Positions 18,609 through 26,736 of a stretch of 64,000 nt of DNA are shown piece after piece. Position 1 is the first letter of the stretch; each line of letters starts with the position of its first letter. Source of the DNA: Luteibacter sp. dw_328. Its GTDB lineage: Bacteria; Pseudomonadota; Gammaproteobacteria; Xanthomonadales; Rhodanobacteraceae. The stretch spans positions 603,202 through 667,201 of the forward strand of contig NZ_JAAVUW010000002.1 of assembly GCF_018449605.1 (NCBI RefSeq). The letters run 5' to 3'. Made by a program: the position numbers and the translations under genes. A model generated the notes under the pieces. It searched no databases and was not told where the DNA came from. It saw nothing but the letters and a program-made list of their open reading frames with translations.

Positions 18609-19967
18609 ATGTCACAGACCCCCTTGACCGCGGATTTCCTCTGGCAGGACGGTACCTGGCAGGCGGGTGGCGCAGGCCTGTCGGTGTCCGGTGCCCGGTT
18701 CGCCGCGGCGTCCGGTGCGACGGCCGAGCGGATCGGCCGTTTCGTATTGCCCGGCATGCCGAATCTGCATTCGCATGCCTTCCAGCGCGCGATGGCCGGA
18801 CTGGCGGAGCGGCGCGGCCCCGGGGAGGACAGCTTCTGGACCTGGCGCGAGACGATGTATGCCTTCGCCGAGGCGATCGACCCGGATGACCTCAAGGCGA
18901 TCGCTACCCAGCTCTACATCGAGATGGTGAAAGCGGGCTACACGCAGGTCTGTGAATTTCATTATCTGCATCACGGGCCACGGGGCGTGCATTACGCCGA
19001 ACCCGCGGCGATGTCGCTTGCACTCATCGAGGCGGCGAAAGAGGCCGGCATTGGCCTCACCCTGTTGCCGGTTCTCTATATGACCGGTGGCTTCGACGGT
19101 CGCCCGCTGAACGAGCGGCAGCAGCGCTTCCGTCACGACGTGGGTCAGTACGTGGCACTTCTGGAGCGCCTTGCGCCCCTGCAGAACGACATGCTGCGCC
19201 TGGGCATCGCACTGCACTCGCTGCGCGCCGTGCCGGAAGATGCCATGCGCGCCTTGCTGTCCAGCAGCGTGTGTCGCGAGCTGCCCATCCATATCCACAT
19301 CGCCGAACAGATCGGAGAAGTGCAGGACTGTCTTGCCGTGCGCGGCGCGCGCCCCGTTGAATGGTTGCTCGACCACGCTGACGTCGACGCGCGCTGGACC
19401 CTCATCCATGCCACGCATCTCACCCCGCACGAAACCGATCGCCTCGCGAAAAGCGGTGCGGTGGCGGGCTTGTGCCCGACCACGGAGGCGAATCTCGGCG
19501 ACGGGCTGTTCCCGCTGGCCGCCTTCCTCGACGCGGGCGGCACGCTGGGTATCGGCTCGGACTCACACATTTCCGTCTCGCCCGTGGAAGAGCTGCGCTG
19601 GCTGGAGTACGGCCAGCGCCTGATCACGCGTCATCGCAACGTCACCGCGCGGCGGCCGGAAGAGAGCGTCGGCACGGCGCTCTGGCAACGTGCCCTGCAA
19701 GGTGGCGCATTGGCCGCGGCGACGGATATCGCACGGCTGGCCGACGGTGCGCGTGCCGATCTTCTCGTGCTGGACGATCGTTCACCGTTGCTCGCGGCAC
19801 GGGACGAAGCTGACGTGATCGACAGCTTCCTGTTCGCCGGTAACACGCCGCTCGTGCGTGATGTGATGGTCGGCGGTCAGTGGCGCGTGCGCGACTTTGC
19901 ACACGCCGCCGAACAGTTGGCGGCCAAGGCTTACCGCGTGGTCGTGGAGAGGCTGGCCGCCGCCTGA
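18609..19967 (+). CDS. hutF: Formimidoylglutamate deiminase
   Basis: Converts N-formimino-L-glutamate to N-formyl-L-glutamate and ammonia, the step that follows HutI in the five-enzyme histidine route. 452 residues, amidohydrolase superfamily. The metal-binding HxH is in GMPNLHSHAFQRAMAGLAE, further ligands are in HIHIAEQIGEV and DSHIS, and the conserved FHYLHHGPRG sequence typical of HutF is present. It is divergent from the GNAT-nitrilase/clcA/hutI string with a 54-base shared promoter region. Its 3' end overlaps the convergent secreted-protein gene by 37 bases. Confidence 0.93.
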   Translation: MSQTPLTADFLWQDGTWQAGGAGLSVSGARFAAASGATAERIGRFVLPGMPNLHSHAFQRAMAGLAERRGPGEDSFWTWRETMYAFAEAIDPDDLKAIATQLYIEMVKAGYTQVCEFHYLHHGPRGVHYAEPAAMSLALIEAAKEAGIGLTLLPVLYMTGGFDGRPLNERQQRFRHDVGQYVALLERLAPLQNDMLRLGIALHSLRAVPEDAMRALLSSSVCRELPIHIHIAEQIGEVQDCLAVRGARPVEWLLDHADVDARWTLIHATHLTPHETDRLAKSGAVAGLCPTTEANLGDGLFPLAAFLDAGGTLGIGSDSHISVSPVEELRWLEYGQRLITRHRNVTARRPEESVGTALWQRALQGGALAAATDIARLADGARADLLVLDDRSPLLAARDEADVIDSFLFAGNTPLVRDVMVGGQWRVRDFAHAAEQLAAKAYRVVVERLAAA

Positions 19968-20359
19968 GACGAGGGGCCGGTCGGACACTTCGGTTTGCCG
20001 TAGAGACCTTCGGCGGAAGGCTCGTTACGTTTCGCCGCCTCCGGTGAGGCATATACCGATACGCCCAGGTCGCAATGATTGTCGCGAAGGGTGAAGCGGA
20101 CCGTGTCCACGTGCGTCGGAGGCTCGTCGTCGAGCGTACACGTGCTGCCCTTTGCCAGCCGGATCGTGACGCTGTTGTCGCTGCTGTCGACGACGTCGAA
20201 GCTGGCGTTGCTGCAATCCTTCCAGCTGAGCGTGTTCTTGTCGACGTGGAGCATGCGCAGCCCGATGAAGGCGTTGCTGTAAGGCTCCCAGTCGCCAGCG
20301 AGCCAGATGGGCGCGGGCTGGGCGGTGGCGAGCAGGGCGAGGGCGAGTAGGGCGGGCAT
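19931..20359 (-). CDS. Small secreted protein, unknown
   Basis: 142 residues with an N-terminal signal peptide (MPALLALALLATAQPAPI, likely cleaved after AQPA). The mature part holds three Cys residues spread through the chain and reads like a small beta-rich exported domain (LSWKDCSNASFDVVDSSDNSVTIRL). I do not recognise a family. The frame is open to 20386, but those codons run into the REP at 20369, so the ATG at 20359, with GGATCTCCCT ahead, is chosen. It overlaps hutF tail to tail. Confidence 0.65.
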   Translation of the reverse strand: MPALLALALLATAQPAPIWLAGDWEPYSNAFIGLRMLHVDKNTLSWKDCSNASFDVVDSSDNSVTIRLAKGSTCTLDDEPPTHVDTVRFTLRDNHCDLGVSVYASPEAAKRNEPSAEGLYGKPKCPTGPSSQAAASLSTTTR

Positions 20360-20368
20360 AGGGAGATC

Positions 20369-20394
20369 CTGTAGGAGCCGATTCATCGGCGAAC
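20369..20394. repeat. REP palindrome, single, in a divergent 5' region
   Basis: GTAGGAGCCGATTCATCGGC plus GAAC, between the secreted-protein start and the asnB leader. Unlike the others it sits upstream of two genes, within the 5' side of both. Confidence 0.75.
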
Positions 20395-20400
20395 GGGTGC

Positions 20401-20429
20401 TTGCATCACCTCCCAGATCATGCTCTATT
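20401..20429 (+). promoter_or_regulatory. Candidate promoter of the asnB leader
   Basis: TTGCAT (20401-20406), a 17-base spacer and TCTATT (20424-20429), with TG one base before it as an extended -10. A start six to seven bases later would fall on the ATG of the leader peptide, giving a leaderless message. Called by eye; each hexamer is only a partial match to consensus. Confidence 0.45.
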
Positions 20430-20435
20430 CAACCC

Positions 20436-20504
20436 ATGATTCGCCTCACCACCAATAACGCCAATACCAATAATGCCCGGAACCTCGGGAGGGTCGGCGT
20501 GTAG
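20436..20504 (+). CDS. Asn-rich leader peptide of asnB (attenuation)
   Basis: A 22-codon open frame, MIRL then TTNNANTNNARN then LGRVGV, ending TAG at 20502-20504. Six codons are Asn (20454, 20457, 20463, 20469, 20472, 20481), four of them AAT although AAC is commoner in the surrounding genes. There is no Shine-Dalgarno sequence; the promoter candidate places the transcript start at about the ATG. An intrinsic terminator begins 30 bases after the stop and asnB 89 bases after it. By the logic of trp/his leaders, ribosomes stalling at Asn codons when Asn-tRNA is scarce would favour the antiterminator and switch on asparagine synthesis. Function is inferred; the codon content and layout are directly visible. 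Confidence 0.75.
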   Translation: MIRLTTNNANTNNARNLGRVGV

Positions 20505-20564
20505 GCGGGTTAGCGAAATCACCCCACACACCAAAGGCCCGCCCTCACCAGGCGGGCCTTTTTT
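20496..20564 (+). promoter_or_regulatory. Attenuator: antiterminator pairing and terminator before asnB
   Basis: The terminator is AAGGCCCGCC (20534-20543), loop CTCACCA, GGCGGGCCTT (20551-20560), then T to 20564. GGCGGG (20504-20509, extendable by two G-U pairs) can pair with CCCGCC (20538-20543) and so prevent the terminator. GGCGTGTAGG (20496-20505) can pair 8 of 10 with CCCACACACC (20523-20532). A ribosome at the leader stop would cover 20504-20509 and allow termination; one stalled at the Asn codons would leave it free. Confidence 0.7.
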
Positions 20565-20592
20565 CGTTCTACCGATCAGGAGTGACAAGGCC

Positions 20593-22263
20593 ATGTGTTC
20601 GATCTTCGGGATGTTCGGCCTCGCGGCCGGCGACGACCTGGTTGCCCTGCGTACGCAGGCGATGGAGCTTTCCCAACGGCAGCGCCACCGCGGCCCGGAC
20701 TGGAGCGGCGTCTACGTCGACCAGGGTGCGATCCTGGTGCATGAGCGCCTCGCCATCGTCGACCCCGCGAGCGGCGCCCAGCCGCTGCGTTCGCCGGAAG
20801 GCGACCTCGCGCTGGCCGTGAACGGCGAGATCTACAACCACCGCGAACTTCGCGCCGCGAGTGACTACGCCTTCACCACGGGCTCGGACTGCGAAGTCAT
20901 CAACGCGCTCTATCGCCGGCATGGTGCTGACTTCCTTGGCCAGCTCAACGGTATTTTCGCCTTCGCCCTGTGGGACGCCGGCCGTCGCCGTTTCCTGATC
21001 GCACGTGATGCCCTTGGCGTGTGCCCGCTCTACTGGGGCCATGATCGGGCAGGGCGCCTCTGCGTGGCGTCGGAGATGAAGTCGTTGGTCGGGGTATGCG
21101 CGGACGTGGCACCTTTCCCGCCGGGCCATGTTTACGACAGCGAGGTGGGCGCGGCGGTGCGCTACTGGACGCCCGCATGGCGCGATTACGACGCCACGGC
21201 GGGACATTCGATCGAGCCGAAGGATCTCCGTGCGGCCTTCGAAGCCGCCGTGCATCGGCAGATGATGACCGACGTGCCATACGGTGTGCTCCTCTCCGGC
21301 GGCCTGGATTCCTCGCTCGTTGCCGCTGTGGCGGCCAGTTTCGCGCGTCGCCGTATCGAGGAAGACGATCGCGGTGAGGCCTGGTGGCCGCGCCTGCATT
21401 CGTTCGCCATTGGCCTGGAAGGTTCGCCGGACCTTGCGGCCGCCGAGGTCGCCGCCAAAGCGTTGGGTACCGTGCACCACGGCTTCCGCTACACCTTCGA
21501 AGAAGGCCTGGACGCGCTGCCCGAGGTGATTCGCCACATCGAAACCTACGATGTCACCACGATCCGTGCCTCCACACCCATGTTCCTGCTGGCCCGGCGG
21601 ATCAAGGCGATGGGCGTGAAAATGGTGCTGTCCGGCGAGGGCTCGGACGAAATCTTTGGCGGCTACCTGTATTTCCACAAGGCGCCTTCGGCCCGGGCTT
21701 TCCACGAGGAAACGATCCGCAAGCTGGACGCGCTGCACTATTACGATTGCCTGCGCGCGAACAAGTCCATGTCCGCCTGGGGCGTGGAAGCACGCGTGCC
21801 CTTCCTGGATACCGAGTTCCTCGATATCGCCATGGCCTTCGACGCCGAAGCGAAGATGGTGGCGCGAAAGGGCATCGAGAAAGGCATCCTGCGCGAAGCC
21901 TTCGAAGGTGCGTTGCCCGAGGAAATCCTCTGGCGGCAGAAGGAGCAGTTCAGTGACGGTGTGGGCTACGGCTGGATCGACGGGCTCAAGGCGCACGCGG
22001 AGGCCATGGTTTCCGATCGCGAGTTCGCCGCGGCGGGGGCACGCTTTCCCCTGAACACCCCAGCCACCAAGGAGGCTTTCTTCTACCGGACGCTCTTCGA
22101 AAAGCACTTCCCCGGCGAGGCCTGCGCGGCCACCGTGCCGGGCGGCAAGTCGATCGCCTGCTCGTCGCCGGCCGCCCTCGAGTGGGATCCCGCCTTTGCC
22201 GCTGCCGCCGATCCCTCCGGCCGGTCGGTCCGCGGCATCCACCAGGAGGCCCTCCCAGCCTGA
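20593..22263 (+). CDS. asnB: Asparagine synthase (glutamine-hydrolysing)
   Basis: Makes asparagine from aspartate, glutamine and ATP. 556 residues, close to the E. coli enzyme. After Met comes the N-terminal nucleophile Cys2 (MCSIFGMFG), then the class II glutaminase domain (RHRGPDWSG, NGEIYNH), and from about residue 230 the synthetase domain with the PPi loop LLSGGLDSSLVAA and SGEGSDEIFGGY. The frame is open to 20473, overlapping the leader, but Cys2 must follow the start, so the ATG at 20593 (AGGAG ten bases ahead) is right. Expression is probably controlled by the upstream leader and attenuator. Confidence 0.96.
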   Translation: MCSIFGMFGLAAGDDLVALRTQAMELSQRQRHRGPDWSGVYVDQGAILVHERLAIVDPASGAQPLRSPEGDLALAVNGEIYNHRELRAASDYAFTTGSDCEVINALYRRHGADFLGQLNGIFAFALWDAGRRRFLIARDALGVCPLYWGHDRAGRLCVASEMKSLVGVCADVAPFPPGHVYDSEVGAAVRYWTPAWRDYDATAGHSIEPKDLRAAFEAAVHRQMMTDVPYGVLLSGGLDSSLVAAVAASFARRRIEEDDRGEAWWPRLHSFAIGLEGSPDLAAAEVAAKALGTVHHGFRYTFEEGLDALPEVIRHIETYDVTTIRASTPMFLLARRIKAMGVKMVLSGEGSDEIFGGYLYFHKAPSARAFHEETIRKLDALHYYDCLRANKSMSAWGVEARVPFLDTEFLDIAMAFDAEAKMVARKGIEKGILREAFEGALPEEILWRQKEQFSDGVGYGWIDGLKAHAEAMVSDREFAAAGARFPLNTPATKEAFFYRTLFEKHFPGEACAATVPGGKSIACSSPAALEWDPAFAAAADPSGRSVRGIHQEALPA

Positions 22264-22274
22264 GACACACCGCT

Positions 22275-22359
22275 CTGCAGGAGCCGATTCATCGGCGATC
22301 CCGCGATAGCGGGCCAGGGTGAGGCAATCACCCCATCGCCGCTGAAGCGGCTCCCACAG
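22275..22359. repeat. BIME: two inverted REP copies
   Basis: REP 22275-22299 (core CCGATTCATCGG) and an inverted REP 22335-22359 (core CCGCTGAAGCGG) flank a short spacer containing CCGCGATAGCGGG. The pair lies between asnB and prfB and could fold into one long hairpin. Confidence 0.75.
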
Positions 22360-22439
22360 GAGCAGGGCGCCGCTGAATTTGTTACGATTAGCCGCTTTAG
22401 CCGGCACGATTCCGTGCCGCACCAGCAGGCAAGCCAACC

Positions 22440-23565
22440 ATGATCGAGACCAATCCGATCCTCGCGCAGATTGCGGACCTCACGGGCCGCGTCGAGTCGC
22501 TTAGGGGGTATCTTTGACTACGCAGTCAAGAAAGAACGCCTCGAAGAAGTAACCCGCGAGCTGGAGAATCCCAAAGTCTGGGATGACCCCAAGCGCGCCC
22601 AGGAGCTGGGTCGCGAGCGCTCCACGCTCGATGGCATCGTCACCGGCATCGACGAGATGTCCGGCTCGCTCGCGGATTCGAAAGAACTGCTCGAGATGGC
22701 CGCCGCCGACGGCGACGACGAGACCCTGCAGTCGATCGTCACCGACCTGAACAAGATCGACAACCGCGTGAGCAAGCTGGAGTTCCAGCGCATGTTCTCG
22801 GGCGAACTCGATTCCGCTGCCGCCTTCGTCGATGTCCAGGCCGGCGCCGGTGGCACCGAGGCCCAGGACTGGGCTGAAATCCTCCTGCGCATGTATCTGC
22901 GCTGGGCGGAGTCGCGTGGCTGGAAAACCGAAATGATGGAAGTCAGCGCCGGCGACGTCGCGGGCATCAAGTCGGCCACGTTTCGTGTGGAAGGCGACTA
23001 TGCCTATGGCTGGCTGAAGACCGAGATCGGCGTGCATCGCCTGGTCCGCAAGAGTCCGTTCGATTCCGACAACCGCCGGCACACCAGCTTTACCTCGGTG
23101 TTCGTTTCGCCGGAAGTCGATGACAACATCGAGATCGACATCAATCCCGCCGACCTGCGTACCGACGTCTACCGTTCGTCAGGCGCCGGCGGCCAGCACG
23201 TCAACAAGACCGAGTCGGCGGTGCGTATCACGCATGTCCCGACCAATACGGTCGTGGCCTGCCAGACCGAACGTAGCCAGCACGCCAACCGCGACCGCGC
23301 GATGAAAATGCTCAAAGCCAAGCTCTATGAGCTGGAAGTGCAGAAGCGCAACGTCGAGCGGGACGCGCTGGAAGCGACCAAGTCCGACATCGGCTGGGGC
23401 AGCCAGATCCGCAATTACGTGCTCGACCAGTCGCGCATCAAGGATCTTCGCACCGGTCTTGAACGCACCGACACGCAGAAGGTGCTTGATGGCGATCTCG
23501 ACGGATTCGTCGAAGCCAGCCTGAAGTCCGGCCTCGAAGCCGGCTCCAAGCGTCTCGATGCCTGA
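22440..23565 (+). CDS. prfB: Peptide chain release factor 2, programmed +1 frameshift
   Basis: RF2 recognises UGA and UAA stop codons and releases the peptide. Translation starts at the ATG at 22440 and reads 25 codons to an in-frame TGA at 22515-22517. The site is the classical one: internal Shine-Dalgarno AGGGGG, then TATCTTTGAC; the ribosome slips +1 at CTT and continues with GAC at 22516. The product is 374 residues with the tripeptide anticodon SPF ([11 protein letters not shown]) and the catalytic GGQ ([15 protein letters not shown]). Low RF2 raises slippage, so the protein regulates its own level. Upstream-to-downstream order prfB-lysS matches E. coli. Confidence 0.97.
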
Positions 23566-23571
23566 TGTTCC

Positions 23572-23593
23572 CGGGGGCGTATTTGCGCCCCCG
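23572..23593 (+). other. GC-rich hairpin between prfB and lysS
   Basis: Perfect eight-base stem CGGGGGCG / CGCCCCCG with a TATTTG loop and no T run. It is more likely an mRNA processing or stability hairpin than a full terminator, with lysS 30 bases on. Confidence 0.55.
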
Positions 23594-23622
23594 TACTCCA
23601 TACACGAAGCCAGAATCACACC

Positions 23623-25155
23623 ATGACCGACGACACCAGCGCCGACACTCCCGTTACCGCCGCCGAAGAGAACCGCCTCATCGCCGAGCGTCGCGAGAAA
23701 CTGAAATCGCTGCGTGTACAGGGCATTGCCTACCCGAATGACTTCAAGGTGGACAGCTTCGCGGGTGACCTGCAGGCCGAGTTCGCCGACAAGGACACCT
23801 GGACGGCCGAGGCCATCGAGGGCGCACCGCGGCGCGTCACTGTCGCCGGTCGCATCATCCTGATGCGCGGGCAGGGCAAGGTCAGCTTCGTGCAGATGCA
23901 GGACGGTACGGGCCGCATCCAGTTGTTCGTCCACCAGGGCACCCTGGGCGAGGAAGGCTACGACGCATTCAAGCGCTGGGACCTCGGCGACATCGTCGGT
24001 GCCGAGGGCCTGCTCATGCGCACCAAGACCGGCGAGCTGTCGGTCAAGGTCGAGTCGATCCGCCTGCTCACCAAGTCGCTGCGTGGCCTGCCGGACAAGC
24101 ACCACGGCCTGGCCGATGTCGAACAGCGCTATCGCCAGCGCTATGTCGACCTCATCGTCACCGAGGAGTCGCGCCGCACCTTCGCGCTGCGTTCGAAGAT
24201 CATCAGTCATGTGCGTCGCTGGCTCGAAGCCGAACCGCGTCGCTTCATGGAAGTCGAAACACCGATGATGCACGTGATCCCGGGCGGTGCCACGGCGCGC
24301 CCGTTCACCACGCACCATAACGCGCTCGATATCCCGTTGTTCCTGCGCGTGGCGCCCGAGCTTTACCTCAAGCGCCTTGTCGTCGGCGGTTTCGATCGCG
24401 TCTACGAAATCAACCGCAACTTCCGCAACGAGGGCGTGTCCACGCGACACAACCCCGAGTTCACCATGCTCGAGCTGTACCAGGCGTACGCCACGTACCA
24501 CGAGATCATGGATATCACCGAAGGCATGATCCGCACGGCCGCCGCCGATGTGGTCGGCAACACGGTGATCGAGTGGGACGGCGAGACGATCGACATCGGT
24601 CCGGCGTTCCGTCGCTGGCGCATGGAAGACGCCGTGCTCGAACTCAACCCCGAGATCAAGCCGGCCGACCTGCGCGACCGCGAAGCGATGGCTGCGCATG
24701 CAACGCGTCTCGGCATCCACGTGAAGCCGGGCTACGGCTGGGGCAAGCTCCTGCTGGAAGTGTTCGAGGCGACGGTGGAGCACACGCTCATCCAGCCGAC
24801 TTTCATCACCGATCACCCGGTCGAGGTTTCGCCGCTGGCGCGCGAAAGCGACACGGACAAGGGCATCACCGACCGCTTCGAGCTGTTCATCAACGGCAAG
24901 GAGCTCGCCAATGGTTTCTCCGAGCTCAACGACTCCGAAGACCAGGCTGCGCGCTTCCAGGCCCAGGTGGACGCGAAGGACGCCGGCGACGACGAGGCGA
25001 TGCACTACGACGCCGACTACATCCGTGCGCTCGAAGTCGGCCTGCCGCCGACCGGCGGTCTCGGCGTCGGCATTGATCGTCTTGTCATGCTGCTGACCGG
25101 CTCGTCGTCGATCCGCGACGTGCTGCTGTTCCCGACCATGCGTCCCGAGGCCTGA
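23623..25155 (+). CDS. lysS: Lysyl-tRNA synthetase, class II
   Basis: Charges tRNA-Lys. 510 residues. The N-terminal OB-fold anticodon domain ([31 protein letters not shown]) is followed by the class II core: motif 2 around [18 protein letters not shown] (about residue 266) and motif 3 [16 protein letters not shown] (about residue 477). Follows prfB as in E. coli, separated by a hairpin and about 57 bases. Confidence 0.97.
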   Translation: MTDDTSADTPVTAAEENRLIAERREKLKSLRVQGIAYPNDFKVDSFAGDLQAEFADKDTWTAEAIEGAPRRVTVAGRIILMRGQGKVSFVQMQDGTGRIQLFVHQGTLGEEGYDAFKRWDLGDIVGAEGLLMRTKTGELSVKVESIRLLTKSLRGLPDKHHGLADVEQRYRQRYVDLIVTEESRRTFALRSKIISHVRRWLEAEPRRFMEVETPMMHVIPGGATARPFTTHHNALDIPLFLRVAPELYLKRLVVGGFDRVYEINRNFRNEGVSTRHNPEFTMLELYQAYATYHEIMDITEGMIRTAAADVVGNTVIEWDGETIDIGPAFRRWRMEDAVLELNPEIKPADLRDREAMAAHATRLGIHVKPGYGWGKLLLEVFEATVEHTLIQPTFITDHPVEVSPLARESDTDKGITDRFELFINGKELANGFSELNDSEDQAARFQAQVDAKDAGDDEAMHYDADYIRALEVGLPPTGGLGVGIDRLVMLLTGSSSIRDVLLFPTMRPEA

Positions 25156-25231
25156 CCAGCTTCTGATTTTCGCCAGGGCGCCCCGGGGTGGCGCGCCCTG
25201 GTCGTCCCGTCCCCTATCGAAAGGACTCGTT

Positions 25232-25978
25232 ATGCGCTTGCGCCTTGGAGTGCCGTCTCTCGCGGCTGTTCTTCTGTTCGTTGCCGGCTGCGGCCAGGCG
25301 GTGATCAAACCCCCACTGCCGCTGGACGAGTCGCTGCTGCCGGCCACGATTTACGTGCCGGATTGCCCGCTCGACGACGACGGTTTCCTCGGCTTCGTGG
25401 GTGCCATGGACAGGGCCATGGGCGAAAGCGCCTGCCGTCAGATGGGGGCCGCGCTCATCACCAAGGCGCAGGGGATGGACGGAAAGGTGAATTTCGTCAA
25501 TTACAAAGTCGACCTCAAGGCGCCGAAGCCTGTCGAGCCGGACAAGGGCGTCGAGGCGTCGATCGGTAGCCGGTACCGCGTCGTCCTCCCTCCGGCACGG
25601 TCGAACCGTGTCTATCAGGATCATGTCTCCTATGTGGCCGCGAACCAGCCCTTCTCCGTGTTCGATACCGCGACTGGCACCCTGGTGGGCCGGGGCTCGG
25701 TCAAGGCGTCGCCCGGCGGCGTTCCCGGCGCCACGAGCGCTGCCGAGACTCTCCTGGCTGGCTTGCGTGGGAACCGCTGCGAAGTGTTGAACGCATTCTC
25801 GGCGCGTACGGCGTTCCACGCCCTCAGCGCGCCGAAGTGCACGACATTCGCGCTGTACCCGGTTAACCGGGACGATGACGAGGACGACGAGGAAGACGGG
25901 GACAAGGACGGCAAGCAGGCGCCTGTCCAGGCGCCGGCCGCAAGCGCGCCTGCGGCTGCGGCAGCGAAGCCGACCTGA
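25232..25978 (+). CDS. Lipoprotein, unknown
   Basis: 248 residues. The signal peptide ends in a lipobox (AAVLLFVAGCGQ), so the mature protein is lipid-anchored at Cys21. Four further Cys residues lie in the globular part (CPLDDDG, ACRQM, RCEV, KCTTF), possibly forming disulphides. The C-terminus is a strongly acidic run (DDDEDDEEDGDKDG) followed by Ala/Pro low complexity. No family recognised. A GC-rich hairpin (CCAGGGCGC / GCGCCCTGG, about 25172-25201) separates it from lysS. Confidence 0.75.
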   Translation: MRLRLGVPSLAAVLLFVAGCGQAVIKPPLPLDESLLPATIYVPDCPLDDDGFLGFVGAMDRAMGESACRQMGAALITKAQGMDGKVNFVNYKVDLKAPKPVEPDKGVEASIGSRYRVVLPPARSNRVYQDHVSYVAANQPFSVFDTATGTLVGRGSVKASPGGVPGATSAAETLLAGLRGNRCEVLNAFSARTAFHALSAPKCTTFALYPVNRDDDEDDEEDGDKDGKQAPVQAPAASAPAAAAAKPT

Positions 25979-26030
25979 CGGCGGCGCCCGTCCGCCGATA
26001 CAATGCGCGGTCTACTGACCGGAGCCTCTC

Positions 26031-26330
26031 ATGTTCTACGCCATCACCGGTATCGATCACCCGAACTCGCTCGAAAAGCGCCTCTCCGTGCGGCCGGCTC
26101 ACGTGGCCCGTCTCTCGGCGCTCAAGGAAGAAGGCCGCCTGAAGCTGGCTGGCCCGTTTCCGGCCATCGATGCCGAGGACCCGGGCGAGGCCGGCTTTAC
26201 CGGCAGCCTGATCGTGGCCGAGTTCGAAAGCCTCGAGGCCGCCCAGGCCTGGGCGGACGCCGATCCGTACATCGGCGCTGGCGTGTACCGCGAAGTGACG
26301 GTTCGCCCGTTCCGCGTGGTCCTGCCGTGA
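26031..26330 (+). CDS. YciI-family protein
   Basis: 99 residues, full length for the YciI-like fold (ferredoxin-like). Visible family features are the N-terminal [27 protein letters not shown] with the conserved His, and the end [32 protein letters not shown], typical of the family. The biochemical role of these proteins is not settled. The stop overlaps the bolA start (GTGA), a pairing common in proteobacteria. Confidence 0.9.
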   Translation: MFYAITGIDHPNSLEKRLSVRPAHVARLSALKEEGRLKLAGPFPAIDAEDPGEAGFTGSLIVAEFESLEAAQAWADADPYIGAGVYREVTVRPFRVVLP

Positions 26331-26590
26331 CGGTCGAGAAAGTCGAGCGCATCCGCCAGCGGCTGACCGAGGCCCTGGCCCCGGTCGAGCTGGACGTGAT
26401 CGACGAGGGCCACAAGCACGCCGGGCACTCGGGCGAGGGCAGGGGTCATTTCTTCGCCCGCATCGTCAGCCCGGCCTTTGCCGGAAAAAACCCGATCGAG
26501 CGCCATCGCATGGTCTACGCTGCCTTGGGCGACATGATGCCGGACGGCATCCACGCCCTCGCGATCGAGGCAAAAGCTCCCGGAGAGTGA
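26327..26590 (+). CDS. bolA: BolA-family protein
   Basis: 87 residues from a GTG overlapping the yciI-like stop. The class II KH-like BolA fold is apparent: [32 protein letters not shown] with the conserved His, then [27 protein letters not shown] and [12 protein letters not shown]. BolA proteins pair with monothiol glutaredoxins in Fe-S handling and affect morphology and stress response. The open frame reaching back to 26003 belongs to another reading of the yciI region and is not the start. Confidence 0.92.
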   Translation: MTVEKVERIRQRLTEALAPVELDVIDEGHKHAGHSGEGRGHFFARIVSPAFAGKNPIERHRMVYAALGDMMPDGIHALAIEAKAPGE

Positions 26591-26611
26591 TCGTCAGGCC
26601 GAAAAACAATG

Positions 26612-26627
26612 GGTTAGCGCTTTAACC
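26612..26627. promoter_or_regulatory. Short inverted repeat before smc
   Basis: GGTTA-GCGCTT-TAACC in the 146-base gap between bolA and smc. It could be an operator or a small hairpin; nothing else stands out in that gap. Confidence 0.3.
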
Positions 26628-26736
26628 TCATGCTGCTTCGCGTATTGCGCACCCCGCCCCCCTTTGGCAAAGTGACCGATCAGCCAGGGGGTGGCTCCCG
26701 AACGGAGCCCTCGGCCGCGTCCCAACGGAAACCATA

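Noticed and set aside
20307..20504. Longer in-frame extension of the asnB leader from 20307
   Set aside because: The extension reads through the secreted-protein start region and the REP, and the promoter candidate lies inside it; only the part from the ATG at 20436 fits.
25172..25201. Terminator between lysS and the lipoprotein gene
   Set aside because: The stem CCAGGGCGC/GCGCCCTGG is real but has no T run after it, so termination cannot be supported.
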